From assembly GCF_000002875.2 (NCBI RefSeq), contig NC_009403.2:678502-742501 (forward strand): a stretch of DNA of 64,000 nt, in the 5' to 3' direction. Of the stretch, positions 9,501 through 19,400 are shown one piece after another; position 1 is the stretch's first letter, and each line of letters opens with the position of its first letter. The DNA comes from Leishmania infantum JPCM5 (lineage: Eukaryota > Euglenozoa > Kinetoplastea > Trypanosomatida > Trypanosomatidae). A program made the translations under genes and the position numbers. The notes under the pieces are model-generated. The model was not told where the DNA came from, made no database searches, and saw nothing but the letters and a program-made list of their open reading frames with translations.

Positions 9501-11239
9501 TGCCTCCGACGCCTGCCGAGTGCGCATCTGAGGCGGCGCCCCAGCCGAGCGAGGCGGCGCCGGTGTCTGCAGTGGAGGCTCTGCCTCCGACGCCTGCCGA
9601 GTGCGCATCTGAGGCGGCGCCCCAGCCGAGCGAGGCGGCGCCGGTGTCTGCAGTGGAGGCTCTGCCTCCGACGCCTGCCGAGTGCGCATCCGACGCCGTG
9701 CCACAGCCGAGCGAGGCGGCGCCGGTGTCTGCAGTGGAGGCTCTGCCTCCGACGCCTGCCGAGTGCGCATCTGAGGCGGCGCCCCAGCCGAGCGAGGCGG
9801 CGCCGGTGTCTGCAGTGGAGGCTCTGCCTCCGACGCCTGCCGAGTGCGCATCCGACGCCGTGCCACAGCCGAGCGAGGCGGCGCCGGTGTCTGCAGTGGA
9901 GGCTCTGCCTCCGACGCCTGCCGAGTGCGCATCTGAGGCGGCGCCCCAGCCGAGCGAGGCGGCGCCGGTGTCTGCAGTGGAGGCTCTGCCTCCGACGCCT
10001 GCCGAGTGCGCATCTGAGGCGGCGCCCCAGCCGAGCGAGGCGGCGCCGGTGTCTGCAGTGGAGGCTCTGCCTCCGACGCCTGCCGAGTGCGCATCTGAGG
10101 CGGCGCCCCAGCCGAGCGAGGCGGCGCCGGTGTCTGCAGTGGAGGCTCTGCCTCCGACGCCTGCCGAGTGCGCATCCGACGCCGTGCCACAGCCGAGCGA
10201 GGCGGCGCCGGTGTCTGCAGTGGAGGCTCTGCCTCCGACGCCTGCCGAGTGCGCATCTGAGGCGGCACCCCAGCCGAGCGAGGCGGCGCCGGTGTCTGCA
10301 GTATACGCTTCGTGTTGCAGGTGCCGCAGGAGCGCGTGGAATCTTGCTTGTGATCGCTGGGGAGCGAGTCGTCGTCGCTGTGTTTTAGGCAGGGTGAAGA
10401 CGTCCCAGCGGTCTAACTGCCGGGGTGGCGGCGCGCGCCCATCGCCTGTTTCTGTTCGGTCACGCGTGATAAATGGATGGCAGTCTGTGCTAGGTGTGAT
10501 CCGTAGGTGGAATTCCAAGGGTTTTGGTGTCGATCGGCGAGACATCGTTTGCAGTGCGCGGGTATCTGAACCGGCTGCTGCGCCACAGCCGAGCGAGGCG
10601 GCGGCGAAACTTGATGCGACCGCGTCTCTGCGTCGTAAGCGGCCGCGCGATGATGCGTCTGATTCCAGCTTCTGGCCGCGCCGGCGGCGCTTTTCACGTC
10701 CTCTTGATAGGGAGCCGCCAACTGCTCCTCCAGTGACGTTGCCGCGGAATACTCGGCGCGCTCCTCGCGCGTCCGCCCACACTGCAGCGCCCCAGCCGAG
10801 CGAGGCGGCGCCGGTGTCTGCTGTATACGCTTCGTGTTGCAGGTGCTGCAGGAGCTTGTGGGATCTTGCCTGTGATCGCATTGGAGCGAGGCGTCGGCGT
10901 TGTGTGTTGCGCAGGGTGAAGACGTCGCAGCGGCCTAAGCGCCGGGTCGTTGGCCCGTCCGCGCCGGCTGCCGCGTCCCGCTCACGCCTGAATGGCGGAT
11001 GGCATGCTCTGGTGCGTATGCTGCGGAGGTGGTACCGAAGCGCTTTGTGTGTGGGACATCGGCTGATTTGCCGCCGTTCTCGCACCTCCGCACGTGATGC
11101 AGCACCACAGGTGAGCGAGGTGTCGACGCTGCGAGGCCAGAACGCTTTGCCGGCGGATGTCCCGCAAGCCCCGCGGGTTGTGTCGGACGCGGGGACGACG
11201 TCCCTGCCGGTATGTGCGCACTGTATCGCTGACTCGTAG
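6500..11239 (+). CDS. Giant Ala/Pro/Glu-rich repeat protein, copy 1
   Basis: From MKPSK this frame encodes 1,579 residues. After a short Ser/Thr/Ala-rich start it consists largely of a 27-residue repeat (core PVSAVEALPPTPAECASEA, 81 bp) in two blocks, about 6943-7600 and 9200-10290. Interspersed are unique modules. One of about 75 residues (VSRMFAGNAAPRMYFAPHH...) occurs twice, from about 7621 and 8129. Basic modules with KRPRDD/RRRRF look like nuclear-localisation signals (about 9055-9120, 10635-10700). Near the C-terminus a Cys/Arg-rich module of about 90 residues appears twice in diverged form (10300-10570, 10820-11100). I recognise no known family. The start was chosen because an acceptor AG lies 94 nt upstream and both are conserved in copy 2; the frame itself is open further upstream. 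The antisense frames are also open over the repeats, so the sense choice rests on the unique modules and the upstream signals. Confidence 0.6.
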   Translation: MKPSKRAANLDSRGATSADHSTASSHTEAVPPLTVDTLTVPLVHAECAPTTAPLSPGNGLTPTLAECASEAARRPTEAAPVSAVEALPPTPAECASDAAPQKIKMTARKRHATASLHRKRERDGASDSSLWPLHTRRALDPSANTAAPLLSEAAPVSAVEALPPTPAECASEAAPQPSEAAPVSAVEALPPTPAECASEAAPQPSEAAPVSAVEALPPTPAECASEAAPQPSEAAPVSAVEALPPTPAECASEAAPQPSEAAPVSAVEALPPTPAECASEAAPQPSEAAPVSAVEALPPTPAECASEAAPQPSEAAPVSAVEALPPTPAECASDAVPQPSEAAPVSAVEALPPTPAECASEAAPQPSDSAPQPSMVSRMFAGNAAPRMYFAPHHREEGGPVMAMRPPSGSCRVDASRAAARLAAVFGGLPTLEVSPPSRCPKVVLPASQHVPQASKAAPVSAVEALPPTPAECASEAAPQPSEAAPVSAVEALPPTPAECASDAVPQPSEAAPVSAVEALPPTPAECASEAAPQPSEAAPQPSMVSRMFAGNAAPRMYFAPHHREEGGPVMAMRPPSGSCRVDASRAAARLAAVFGGLPTLEVSPPSRCPKVVLPASQHVPQASKAAPVSAVEALPPTPAECASEAAPQPSEAAPVSLSHTRPPTPVECASEAAPQPSEAAPVSAVEALPPTPAECASEAAPQPSEAAPVSLSHTRPPTPAECASDAAADPSDSAPVSAVEALPPTPAECASEAAPQPSEAAPVSLSHTRPPTPVECASEAAPQPSEAAPVSAVEALPPTPAECASEAAPQPSEAAPVSLSHTRPPTPAECASDAAPQPSEEAAQRDETAPLRRKRPRDDASDSSFWPRRRRFSRRLDREPPTAPPVTLPRNTRRAPRASAHTAAPQPSEAAPVSAVEALPPTPAECASEAAPQPSEAAPVSAVEALPPTPAECASEAAPQPSEAAPVSAVEALPPTPAECASDAVPQPSEAAPVSAVEALPPTPAECASEAAPQPSEAAPVSAVEALPPTPAECASEAAPQPSEAAPVSAVEALPPTPAECASDAVPQPSEAAPVSAVEALPPTPAECASEAAPQPSEAAPVSAVEALPPTPAECASDAVPQPSEAAPVSAVEALPPTPAECASEAAPQPSEAAPVSAVEALPPTPAECASEAAPQPSEAAPVSAVEALPPTPAECASEAAPQPSEAAPVSAVEALPPTPAECASDAVPQPSEAAPVSAVEALPPTPAECASEAAPQPSEAAPVSAVYASCCRCRRSAWNLACDRWGASRRRCVLGRVKTSQRSNCRGGGARPSPVSVRSRVINGWQSVLGVIRRWNSKGFGVDRRDIVCSARVSEPAAAPQPSEAAAKLDATASLRRKRPRDDASDSSFWPRRRRFSRPLDREPPTAPPVTLPRNTRRAPRASAHTAAPQPSEAAPVSAVYASCCRCCRSLWDLACDRIGARRRRCVLRRVKTSQRPKRRVVGPSAPAAASRSRLNGGWHALVRMLRRWYRSALCVGHRLICRRSRTSARDAAPQVSEVSTLRGQNALPADVPQAPRVVSDAGTTSLPVCAHCIADS
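6943..7600 (+). repeat. 81-bp coding tandem repeat, block 1a
   Basis: About eight near-identical 81-bp units encode the 27-residue PVSAVEALPPTPAECASEAAPQPSEA-type repeat (quoted in part only). Unit length is a multiple of three, so length changes keep the frame. Occasional variants read ASDAVPQPS. Confidence 0.9.
9212..10295 (+). repeat. 81-bp coding tandem repeat, block 1b
   Basis: A second, longer run of the same unit, about thirteen copies. It alternates ASEAAPQPS and ASDAVPQPS variants in an irregular order, which is the pattern expected from unequal exchange. Between blocks 1a and 1b the units are mixed with SLSHTRPPTP variants and the two VSRMFAG modules. Confidence 0.9.
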
Positions 11240-11240
11240 G

Positions 11241-11640
11241 ATGGGGCTGCGTGGTATGCAAGGTGCGACGGCACGGCGAGGAGCCGTCATTCTCCAGTGC
11301 ATAGAGGGGCAGGTGAGTAGCGACACCGCACCGAGAAGCGTTGAGAGCGAGGCGGTTGTTGCAGAAAACCTTGGTGGCACTTGTGGCCGTGTGAACCGCT
11401 ATGACCGATGGTCAAATTGCGGCGGCGAAAATCAGAGGGCATCCCCGCGGACACAAAATGCAGAGGCGCTGTCGAGTCCTGTGCTACGCGATGACTCAGC
11501 ACCTCGGGATAAAAAGGCGCTCGCTTTTAAACAGCTCCTGGAGCTGCTGCGTCGCCGGCTGGTACAGCACCCCGTAAGGCGCACATCGCCAGAGGACTTG
11601 TGCATATGCGTCTTGACATCTGTGCGCCTTCATTTTTCTT
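11241..11640 (+). other. Possible short coding extension after the giant gene
   Basis: An ATG one base after the TAG of the giant frame opens a second frame with protein-like stretches (for example KKALAFKQLLELLRRRL near 11508-11550). It has no stop before running into the 39-bp array. It could be a separate short gene, the real C-terminus of the giant gene after a sequencing frameshift, or a 3' UTR that happens to be open. There is no homology I recognise. Confidence 0.25.
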
Positions 11641-11696
11641 TTGCTTCTGTTCTTGTCTTTTCCTGCTGTGTAAGTCTAAACCTCTCTCTCTCTATA

Positions 11697-12056
11697 CATC
11701 TTTGTTTGTGTGTTGTGTACACTAACGTCTATATATATCTTTGTTTGTGTGTTGTGTACACTAACGTCTATATACATCTTTGTTTGTGTGTTGTGTACAC
11801 TAACGTCTATATACATCTTTGTTTGTGTGTTGTGTACACTAACGTCTATATACATCTTTGTTTGTGTGTTGTGTACACTAACGTCTATATACATCTTTGT
11901 TTGTGTGTTGTGTACACTAACGTCTATATACATCTTTGTTTGTGTGTTGTGTACACTAACGTCTATATACATCTTTGTTTGTGTGTTGTGTACACTAACG
12001 TCTATATACATCTTTGTTTGTGTGTTGTGTACACTAACGTCTATATACATCTTTGT
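11697..12056 (+). repeat. 39-bp tandem array
   Basis: Nine almost perfect units of 39 bp (CTTTGTTTGTGTGTTGTGTA followed by CACTAACGTCTATATACAT). Thirteen codons per unit leave several frames open on both strands, but the translations are pure repeats. It ends in a T-rich run (12055-12067) that separates it from the next array. Confidence 0.95.
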
Positions 12057-12071
12057 TTTTTTTTTCTTAAA

Positions 12072-15000
12072 TATGTGTGTGTTGTAAACGTGTGTGTGGT
12101 GTATATATATGTGTGTGTTGTAAACGTGTGTGTGATGTATATATATGTGTGTGTTGTAAACGTGTGTGTGATGTATATATATGTGTGTGTTGTAAACGTG
12201 TGTGTGATGTATATATATGTGTGTGTTGTAAACGTGTGTGTGATGTATATATATGTGTGTTGTAAACGTGTGTGTGGTGTATATATATGTGTGTTGTAAA
12301 CGTGTGTGTGATGTATATATATGTGTGTGTTGTAAACGTGTGTGTGATGTATATATATGTGTGTGTTGTAAACGTGTGTGTGGTGTATATATATGTGTGT
12401 GTTGTAAACGTGTGTGTGATGTATATATATGTGTGTGTTGTAAACGTGTGTGTGATGTATATATATGTGTGTGTTGTAAACGTGTGTGTGATGTATATAT
12501 ATGTGTGTGTTGTAAACGTGTGTGTGGTGTATATATATGTGTGTGCTGTAAACGTGTGTGTGATGTATATATATGTGTGTGTTGTAAACGTGTGTGTGAT
12601 GTATATATATGTGTGTGTTGTAAACGTGGGTGTGATGTATATATGTGTGTGTTGTAAACGTGTGTGTGATGTATATATATGTGTGTGCTGTAAACGTGTG
12701 TGTGGTGTATATATATGTGTGTGCTGTAAACGTGTGTGTGGTGTATATATATGTGTGTGTTGTAAACGTGTGTGTGATGTATATATATATGTGTGTGTTG
12801 TAAACGTGTGTGTGATGTATATATATGTGTGTGTTGTAAACGTGTGTGTGGTGTATATATGTGTGTGTTGCAAACGTGTGTGTGATGTATATATATGTGT
12901 GTGTTGTAAACGTGTGTGTGGTGTATATATATGTGTGTGTTGTAAACGTGGGTGTGATGTATATATGTGTGTGTTGTAAACGTGTGTGTTATGTATATAT
13001 ATGTGTGTGCTGTAAACGTGTGTGTGGTGTATATATATGTGTGTGTTGTAAACGTGTGTGTGATGTATATATATATGTGTGTGTTGTAAACGTGTGTGTG
13101 ATGTATATATATGTGTGTGTTGTAAACGTGTGTGTGGTGTATATATGTGTGTGTTGCAAACGTGTGTGTGATGTATATATATGTGTGTGTTGTAAACGTG
13201 TGTGTGATGTATATATATATGTGTGTGTTGTAAACGTGTGTGTGATGTATATATATGTGTGTGTTGTAAACGTGGGTGTGATGTATATATGTGTGTGTTG
13301 TAAACGTGTGTGTTATGTATATATATGTGTGTGCTGTAAACGTGTGTGTGGTGTATATATATGTGTGTGTTGTAAACGTGTGTGTGATGTATATATATGT
13401 GTGTGTTGTAAACGTGGGTGTGATGTATATATGTGTGTGTTGTAAACGTGTGTGTGATGTATATATATGTGTGTGTTGTAAACGTGGGTGTGATGTATAT
13501 ATGTGTGTGTTGTAAACGTGTGTGTTATGTATATATATGTGTGTGCTGTAAACGTGTGTGTGGTGTATATATATGTGTGTGTTGTAAACGTGTGTGTGAT
13601 GTATATATATATGTGTGTGTTGTAAACGTGTGTGTGATGTATATATATGTGTGTGTTGTAAACGAGTGTGTGTGGTATATATATGTGTGTGTTGTAAACG
13701 TGTGTGTGATGTATATATATGTGTGTGTTGTAAACGTGTGTGTGGTGTATATATATGTGTGTGTTGTAAACGTGTGTGTGATGATATATATATATGTGTG
13801 TGTTGTAAACGTGTGTGTGGTGTATATATATGTATGTGTGGTAAACGTGTGTGTGGTGTATATATATGTGTGTGTTGTAAACGTGTGTGTGGTGTATATA
13901 TATGTGTGTGTTGTAAACGTGTGTGTGGTGTATATATATGTGTGTGTTGTAAACGTGTGTGTGGTGTATATATATGTGTGTGTTGTAAACGTGTGTGTGG
14001 TGTATATATATGTGTGTGTTGTAAACGTGTGTGTGGTGTATATATATGTGTGTGTTGTAAACGTGTGTGTGATGTATATATATGTGTGTGCTGTAAACGT
14101 GTGCGTGGTGTATATATATGTGTGTGTTGTAAACGTGTGTGTGGTGTATATATATGTGTGTGTTGTAAACGTGTGTGTGATGTATATATATGTGTGTGTT
14201 GTAAACGTGTGTCTGGTGTATATATATGTGTTGTAAACGTGTGTGTGATGTATATATATGTGTGTGTTGTAAACGTGTGTGTGGTGTATATATATGTGTG
14301 TGTTGTAAACGTGTGTGTGGTGTATATATATGTGTGTGTTGTAAACGTGTGTGTGGTGTATATATATGTGTTGTAAACGTGTGTGTGATGTATATATATG
14401 TGTGTGTTGTAAACGTGTGTCTGGTGTATATATATGTGTGTGTTGTAAACGTGTGTGTGATGTATATATATGTGTGTGCTGTAAACGTGTGTGTGGTGTA
14501 TATATATGTGTGTGTTGTAAACGTGTGTGTGGTGTATATATATGTGTGTGTTGTAAACGTGTGTGTGATGTATATATATGTGTGTGTTGTAAACGTGTGT
14601 CTGGTGTATATATATGTGTTGTAAACGTGTGTGTGATGTATATATATGTGTGTGTTGTAAACGTGTGTGTGGTGTATATATATGTGTGTGTTGTAAACGT
14701 GTGTGTGGTGTATATATATGTGTGTGTTGTAAACGTGTGTGTGATGTATATATATGTGTGTGTTGTAAACGTGTGTCTGGTGTATATATATGTGTTGTAA
14801 ACGTGTGTGTGATGTATATATATGTGTGTGTTGTAAACGTGTGTGTGGTGTATATATATGTGTGTGTTGTAAACGTGTGTGTGGTGTATATATATGTGTG
14901 TGTTGTAAACGTGTGTGTGGTGTATATATATGTGTTGTAAACGTGTGTGTGATGTATATATATGTGTGTGTTGTAAACGTGTGTCTGGTGTATATATATG

Positions 15001-15160
15001 TGTGTGTTGTAAACGTGTGTGTGATGTATATATATGTGTGTGCTGTAAACGCGTGTGTGGTGTATATATATGTGTGTGTTGTAAACGTGTGTGTGGTGTA
15101 TATATATGTGTGTGTTGTAAACCGTGTGTATGATGTATATATATATGTGTGTGTTGTAAA
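12072..15160 (+). repeat. 36-bp TG/TA-rich tandem array
   Basis: About 3.1 kb of a unit near 36 bp made of a TGTG run, GTAAACGTG, TGTGATG or TGTGGTG, and TATATATA. Unit lengths vary from about 30 to 38 bp through TG and TA slippage. TTGTAAACGTG is the constant heart; nearly all variation lies in the TG and TA runs and at the GATG/GGTG position. Open frames across it are repeat artefacts. Confidence 0.95.
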
Positions 15161-15162
15161 CC

Positions 15163-16422
15163 GTGGACTAGCGGAACGGTCAATGTATCGACTGTCAACG
15201 GCGGCACCGCCTCTGTGTGAGAAGACGCTGTAGAATGATCTGCACTTGTGGCCCCACGGCTATCCAGGTTTGCTGCTCGCTTGCTCGGCTTCATGCTGCT
15301 ATAATCTGGGTTGTTCCGCTCATTCTTCGCGGACGGTGGTTCGTTGCGGCTGATTTCCCGGAGGAGTGGCGTGGTACTCGGCGAAGCCTGCCAGCAAGGA
15401 AAGGCGGGGCACGAAGAGCGAAGAGCACGCATGCCCAAAGAAAGAGAGAGATAGAGGAGGGCGCACGCGTGCAAAACGAGTCCTCCGGCCACGAAAAGGA
15501 GTGTATAGGCAAGAGGGCAGTGCGCCCTCACGAGCACCAGGAAAGCGTGCAGTGAGAACAAAGAGAGCCGCATCGCCATCCGCAAGGCGCGGCAGCCAAA
15601 ACAAGACACGAGTCCCACAGCGCACAGCTCCACTCCGTCCTCCATCCTCCACAAAACACACACGAGGAGGAGGGAAACCACCGCACAGCTGGTAAGGAGC
15701 GGCATCTCAACGTCGGCGATGAGCCGGCCGTTTCTTACCTGCCGTCCTCGTCGTGTTCCGACGGGATGTCGGCGGAGGTGGGGAGGGGGCGAGAGCGTGG
15801 GCTTCGGCGACATGCGAAAGGGCGAGGAAGAGGGCAGACAAATAAGGCGCACGGAAAAGCGGCTCGAAAACAAAGAGAGGAAAGAGAAGACACAAAAACG
15901 AGAGAAAAAAAAACACCGAAGGCACGCAGAGAAATATGACCAGAACGGCCCAGTGGACGTGTGCCGTCTTCTCCCACCCGTTTCTGCGGCGCCGCCTTTT
16001 CTTCTTTTGCGTTGTTGCCCTTCGCCTTCCCTGCCGCCTCCGTTTTCTTGTGCGTTTTCTTGTGTGTTTGTGCGTTTTCTTGTGCGTTTTCTTGTGCGTT
16101 TTCTTGTGTGTTTGTGCGTTTTCTTGTGTGTTTGTGCGTTTTCTTGTGTGTTTGTGCGTTTTCTTGTGTGTTTGTGCGTTTTCTTGTGCGTTTTCTTGTG
16201 CGTTTTCTTGTGCGTTTTCTTGTTTCTTTCCTTGTGCGAATACGGGGCTGCGGAGCCGCCTTTTCCTTGCTTCCCGTCTTCGCAGTTGTTGTCCGGAACA
16301 GGAATCAAGGAAAAGCGGAGGGGGCGAGAACGTGGGCTTCGGCGACACGAGAAAGGGCGAGTAGAACAGCGCACACAGCCACAGAGGGCACAGAGAGGAA
16401 CCTCCGCAGACGCGATCAGACG
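15163..16422 (-). repeat. Inverted partial copy of the cassette leader
   Basis: Reverse complement of about 5490-6632, so it carries the leader, the AAGAAAACGCAC array (16042-16222), the acceptor, the small upstream ORF and the first 44 codons of the giant gene. It then ends abruptly in the 36-bp array. At its other end the 267-bp array that should follow in inverted orientation is instead in plus orientation. Either an inversion breakpoint or an assembly join. Confidence 0.85.
16042..16222 (-). repeat. AAGAAAACGCAC short tandem repeat, inverted copy
   Basis: Reads as TTTTCTTGTGCG on the plus strand. It has the same two unit types as the other copies and is similar in length to the copies at 33712 and 63030. 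Confidence 0.9.
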
Positions 16423-19400
16423 TTTCAAACTATTTTTTTGAAAAACAAAGCGGGGGGGTTTGCACGCCTCCCCTTCGTTGCTGTCGTTACTGCCTCGGTT
16501 GGGTTGCAGACACTCACTTTCGTCGGTGGAATATTCTTTCCTTCGCCCTCGTCTTTTACATCTATTCCCATTCGTTCTCTCATCTCCCTATATATTTGTT
16601 TTTCCCACCCGCGGCTCTTCCTCTCCCTCACTCCCTCGGTGCGTGTGGTGGTGGTTGCGCCTCTCTTGTCGATTCCTGTAGTTGTCGCCTCGTTTCAAAT
16701 TGTTTTTTCGAAAGTCAAGCGTGTGTGTTTGCACGCCTTCCGTGGTTGCTGTCGTTACTGCGTCGGTTGGTTGCAGACACCTCTTTTCGTCGACTATATC
16801 TTTCTTTCCTTCGCCCTCGTCTTTTACATCTACTCCCATTCGTTCTCTCATCTCCCTATATATTTGTTTTTCCCACCCGCGGCTCTTCCTCTCCCTCACT
16901 CCCTCGGTGCGTGTGGTGGTGGTTCGCCTCTCTTGTCGATTCCTGTAGTTGTCGCCTCGTTTCAAATTGTTTTTTCGAAAGTCAAGCGTGTGTGTTTGCA
17001 CGCCTTCCGTGGTTGCTGTCGTTACTGCGTCGGTTGGTTGCAGACACCTCTTTTCGTCGACTATATCTTTCTTTCCTTCGCCCTCGTCTTTTACATCTAC
17101 TCCCATTCGTTCTCTCATCTCCCTATATATTTGTTTTTCCCACCCGCGGCTCTTCCTCTCCCTCACTCCCTCGGTGCGTGTGGTGGTGGTTCGCCTCTCT
17201 TGTCGATTCCTGTAGTTGTCGCCTCGTTTCAAATTGTTTTTTCGAAAATCAAGCGTGTGTGTTTGCACGCCTTCCGTGGTTGCTGTCGTTACTGCGTCGG
17301 TTGGTTGCAGACACCTCTTTTCGTCGACTATATCTTTCTTTCTTTCGCCCTCGTCTTTTACATCTACTCCCATTCGTTCTCTCATCTCCCTATATATTTG
17401 TTTTTCCCACCCGCGGCTCTTCCTCTCCCTCACTCCCTCGGTGCGTGTGGTGGTGGTTCGCCTCTCTTGTCGATTCCTGTAGTTGTCGCCTCGTTTCAAA
17501 TTGTTTTTTCGAAAGTCAAGCGTGTGTGTTTGCACGCCTTCCGTGGTTGCTGTCGTTACTGCGTCGGTTGGTTGCAGACACATCTTTTCGTCGACTATAT
17601 CTTTCTTTCTTTCGCCCTCGTCTTTTACATCTACTCCCATTCGTTCTCTCATCTCCCTATATATTTGTTTTTCCCACCCGCGGCTCTTCCTCTCCCTCAC
17701 TCCCTCGGTGCGTGTGGTGGTGGTTCGCCTCTCTTGTCGATTCCTGTAGTTGTCACCTCGTTTCAAATTGTTTTTTCGAAAATCAAGCGTGTGTGTTTGC
17801 ACGCCTTCCGTGGTTGCTGTCGTTACTGCGTCGGTTGGTTGCAGACACCTCTTTTCGTCGACTATATCTTTCTTTCTTTCGCCCTCGTCTTTTACATCTA
17901 CTCCCATTCGTTCTCTCATCTCCCTATATATTTGTTTTTCCCACCCGCGGCTCTTCCTCTCCCTCACTCCCTCGGTGCGTGTGGTGGTGGTTCGCCTCTC
18001 TTGTCGATTCCTGTAGTTGTCACCTCGTTTCAAATTGTTTTTTCGAAAATCAAGCGTGTGTGTTTGCACGCCTTCCGTGGTTGCTGTCGTTACTGCGTCG
18101 GTTGGTTGCAGACACCTCTTTTCGTCGACTATATCTTTCTTTCTTTCGCCCTCGTCTTTTACATCTACTCCCATTCGTTCTCTCATCTCCCTATATATTT
18201 GTTTTTCCCACCCGCGGCTCTTCCTCTCCCTCACTCCCTCGGTGCGTGTGGTGGTGGTTCGCCTCTCTTGTCGATTCCTGTAGTTGTCGCCTCGTTTCAA
18301 ATTGTTTTTTCGAAAATCAAGCGTGTGTGTTTGCACGCCTTCCGTGGTTGCTGTCGTTACTGCGTCGGTTGGTTGCAGACACCTCTTTTCGTCGACTATA
18401 TCTTTCTTTCTTTCGCCCTCGTCTTTTACATCTACTCCCATTCGTTCTCTCATCTCCCTATATATTTGTTTTTCCCACCCGCGGCTCTTCCTCTACCTCA
18501 CTCCCTCGGTGCGTGTGGTGGTGGTTGCGCCTCTCTTGTCGATTCCTGTAGTTGTCACCTCGTTTCAAATTGTTTTTTCGAAAATCAAGCGTGTGTGTTT
18601 GCACGCCTTCCGTGGTTGCTGTCGTTACTGCGTCGGTTGGTTGCAGACACATCTTTTCGTCGACTATATCTTTCTTTCCTTCGCCCTCGTCTTTTACATC
18701 TACTCCCATTCGTTCTCTCATCTCCCTATATATTTGTTTTTCCCACCCGCGGCTCTTCCTCTACCTCACTCCCTCGGTGCGTGTGGTGGTGGTTCGCCTC
18801 TCTTGTCGATTCCTGTAGTTGTCGCCTCGTTTCAAATTGTTTTTTCGAAAATCAAGCGTGTGTGTTTGCACGCCTTCCGTGGTTGCTGTCGTTACTGCGT
18901 CGGTTGGTTGCAGACACCTCTTTTCGTCGGTGAAAATTTCACTTCATTGATCTATGGTTGTCATAAAAACAACGTCATGGTGCATTATGCATTTACATTT
19001 GCGTCTATACCAAACTCGCCTCTTATTATGCATCACTCCCTCTGTGAGTGTGGGGGTGGTTAGCCTGTCTTGTCGATTCCTGTAGTGTCGCCTCGTTTCA
19101 AATTGTTTTTTCGAAAATCAAGCGTGTGTGTTTGCACGCCTTCCGTGGTTGCTGTCGTTACTGCGTCGGTTGGTTGCAGACACCTCTTTTCGTCGACTAT
19201 ATCTTTCTTTCTTTCGCCCTCGTCTTTTACATCTACTCCCATTCGTTCTCTCATCTCCCTATATATTTGTTTTTCCCACCCGCGGCTCTTCCTCTACCTC
19301 ACTCCCTCGGTGCGTGTGGTGGTGGTTGCGCCTCTCTTGTCGATTCCTGTAGTTGTCACCTCGTTTCAAATTGTTTTTTCGAAAATCAAGCGTGTGTGTT

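Noticed and set aside
6807..11274. Long minus-strand frames opposite the giant gene
   Set aside because: The 81-bp repeat is free of stops on both strands. The acceptor, uORF and unique modules support the plus strand, so the minus frames are treated as shadows.
12072..15160. CRISPR array
   Set aside because: Units of 36 bp are contiguous with no unique spacers, and the genome context is eukaryotic.
12067..15233. Open frames in the 36-bp and 39-bp arrays (VVNVCVMYIYVC- or THIYTSHTRLQ-type)
   Set aside because: Short-period repeats with 3-divisible units; no unique sequence and no conserved start.
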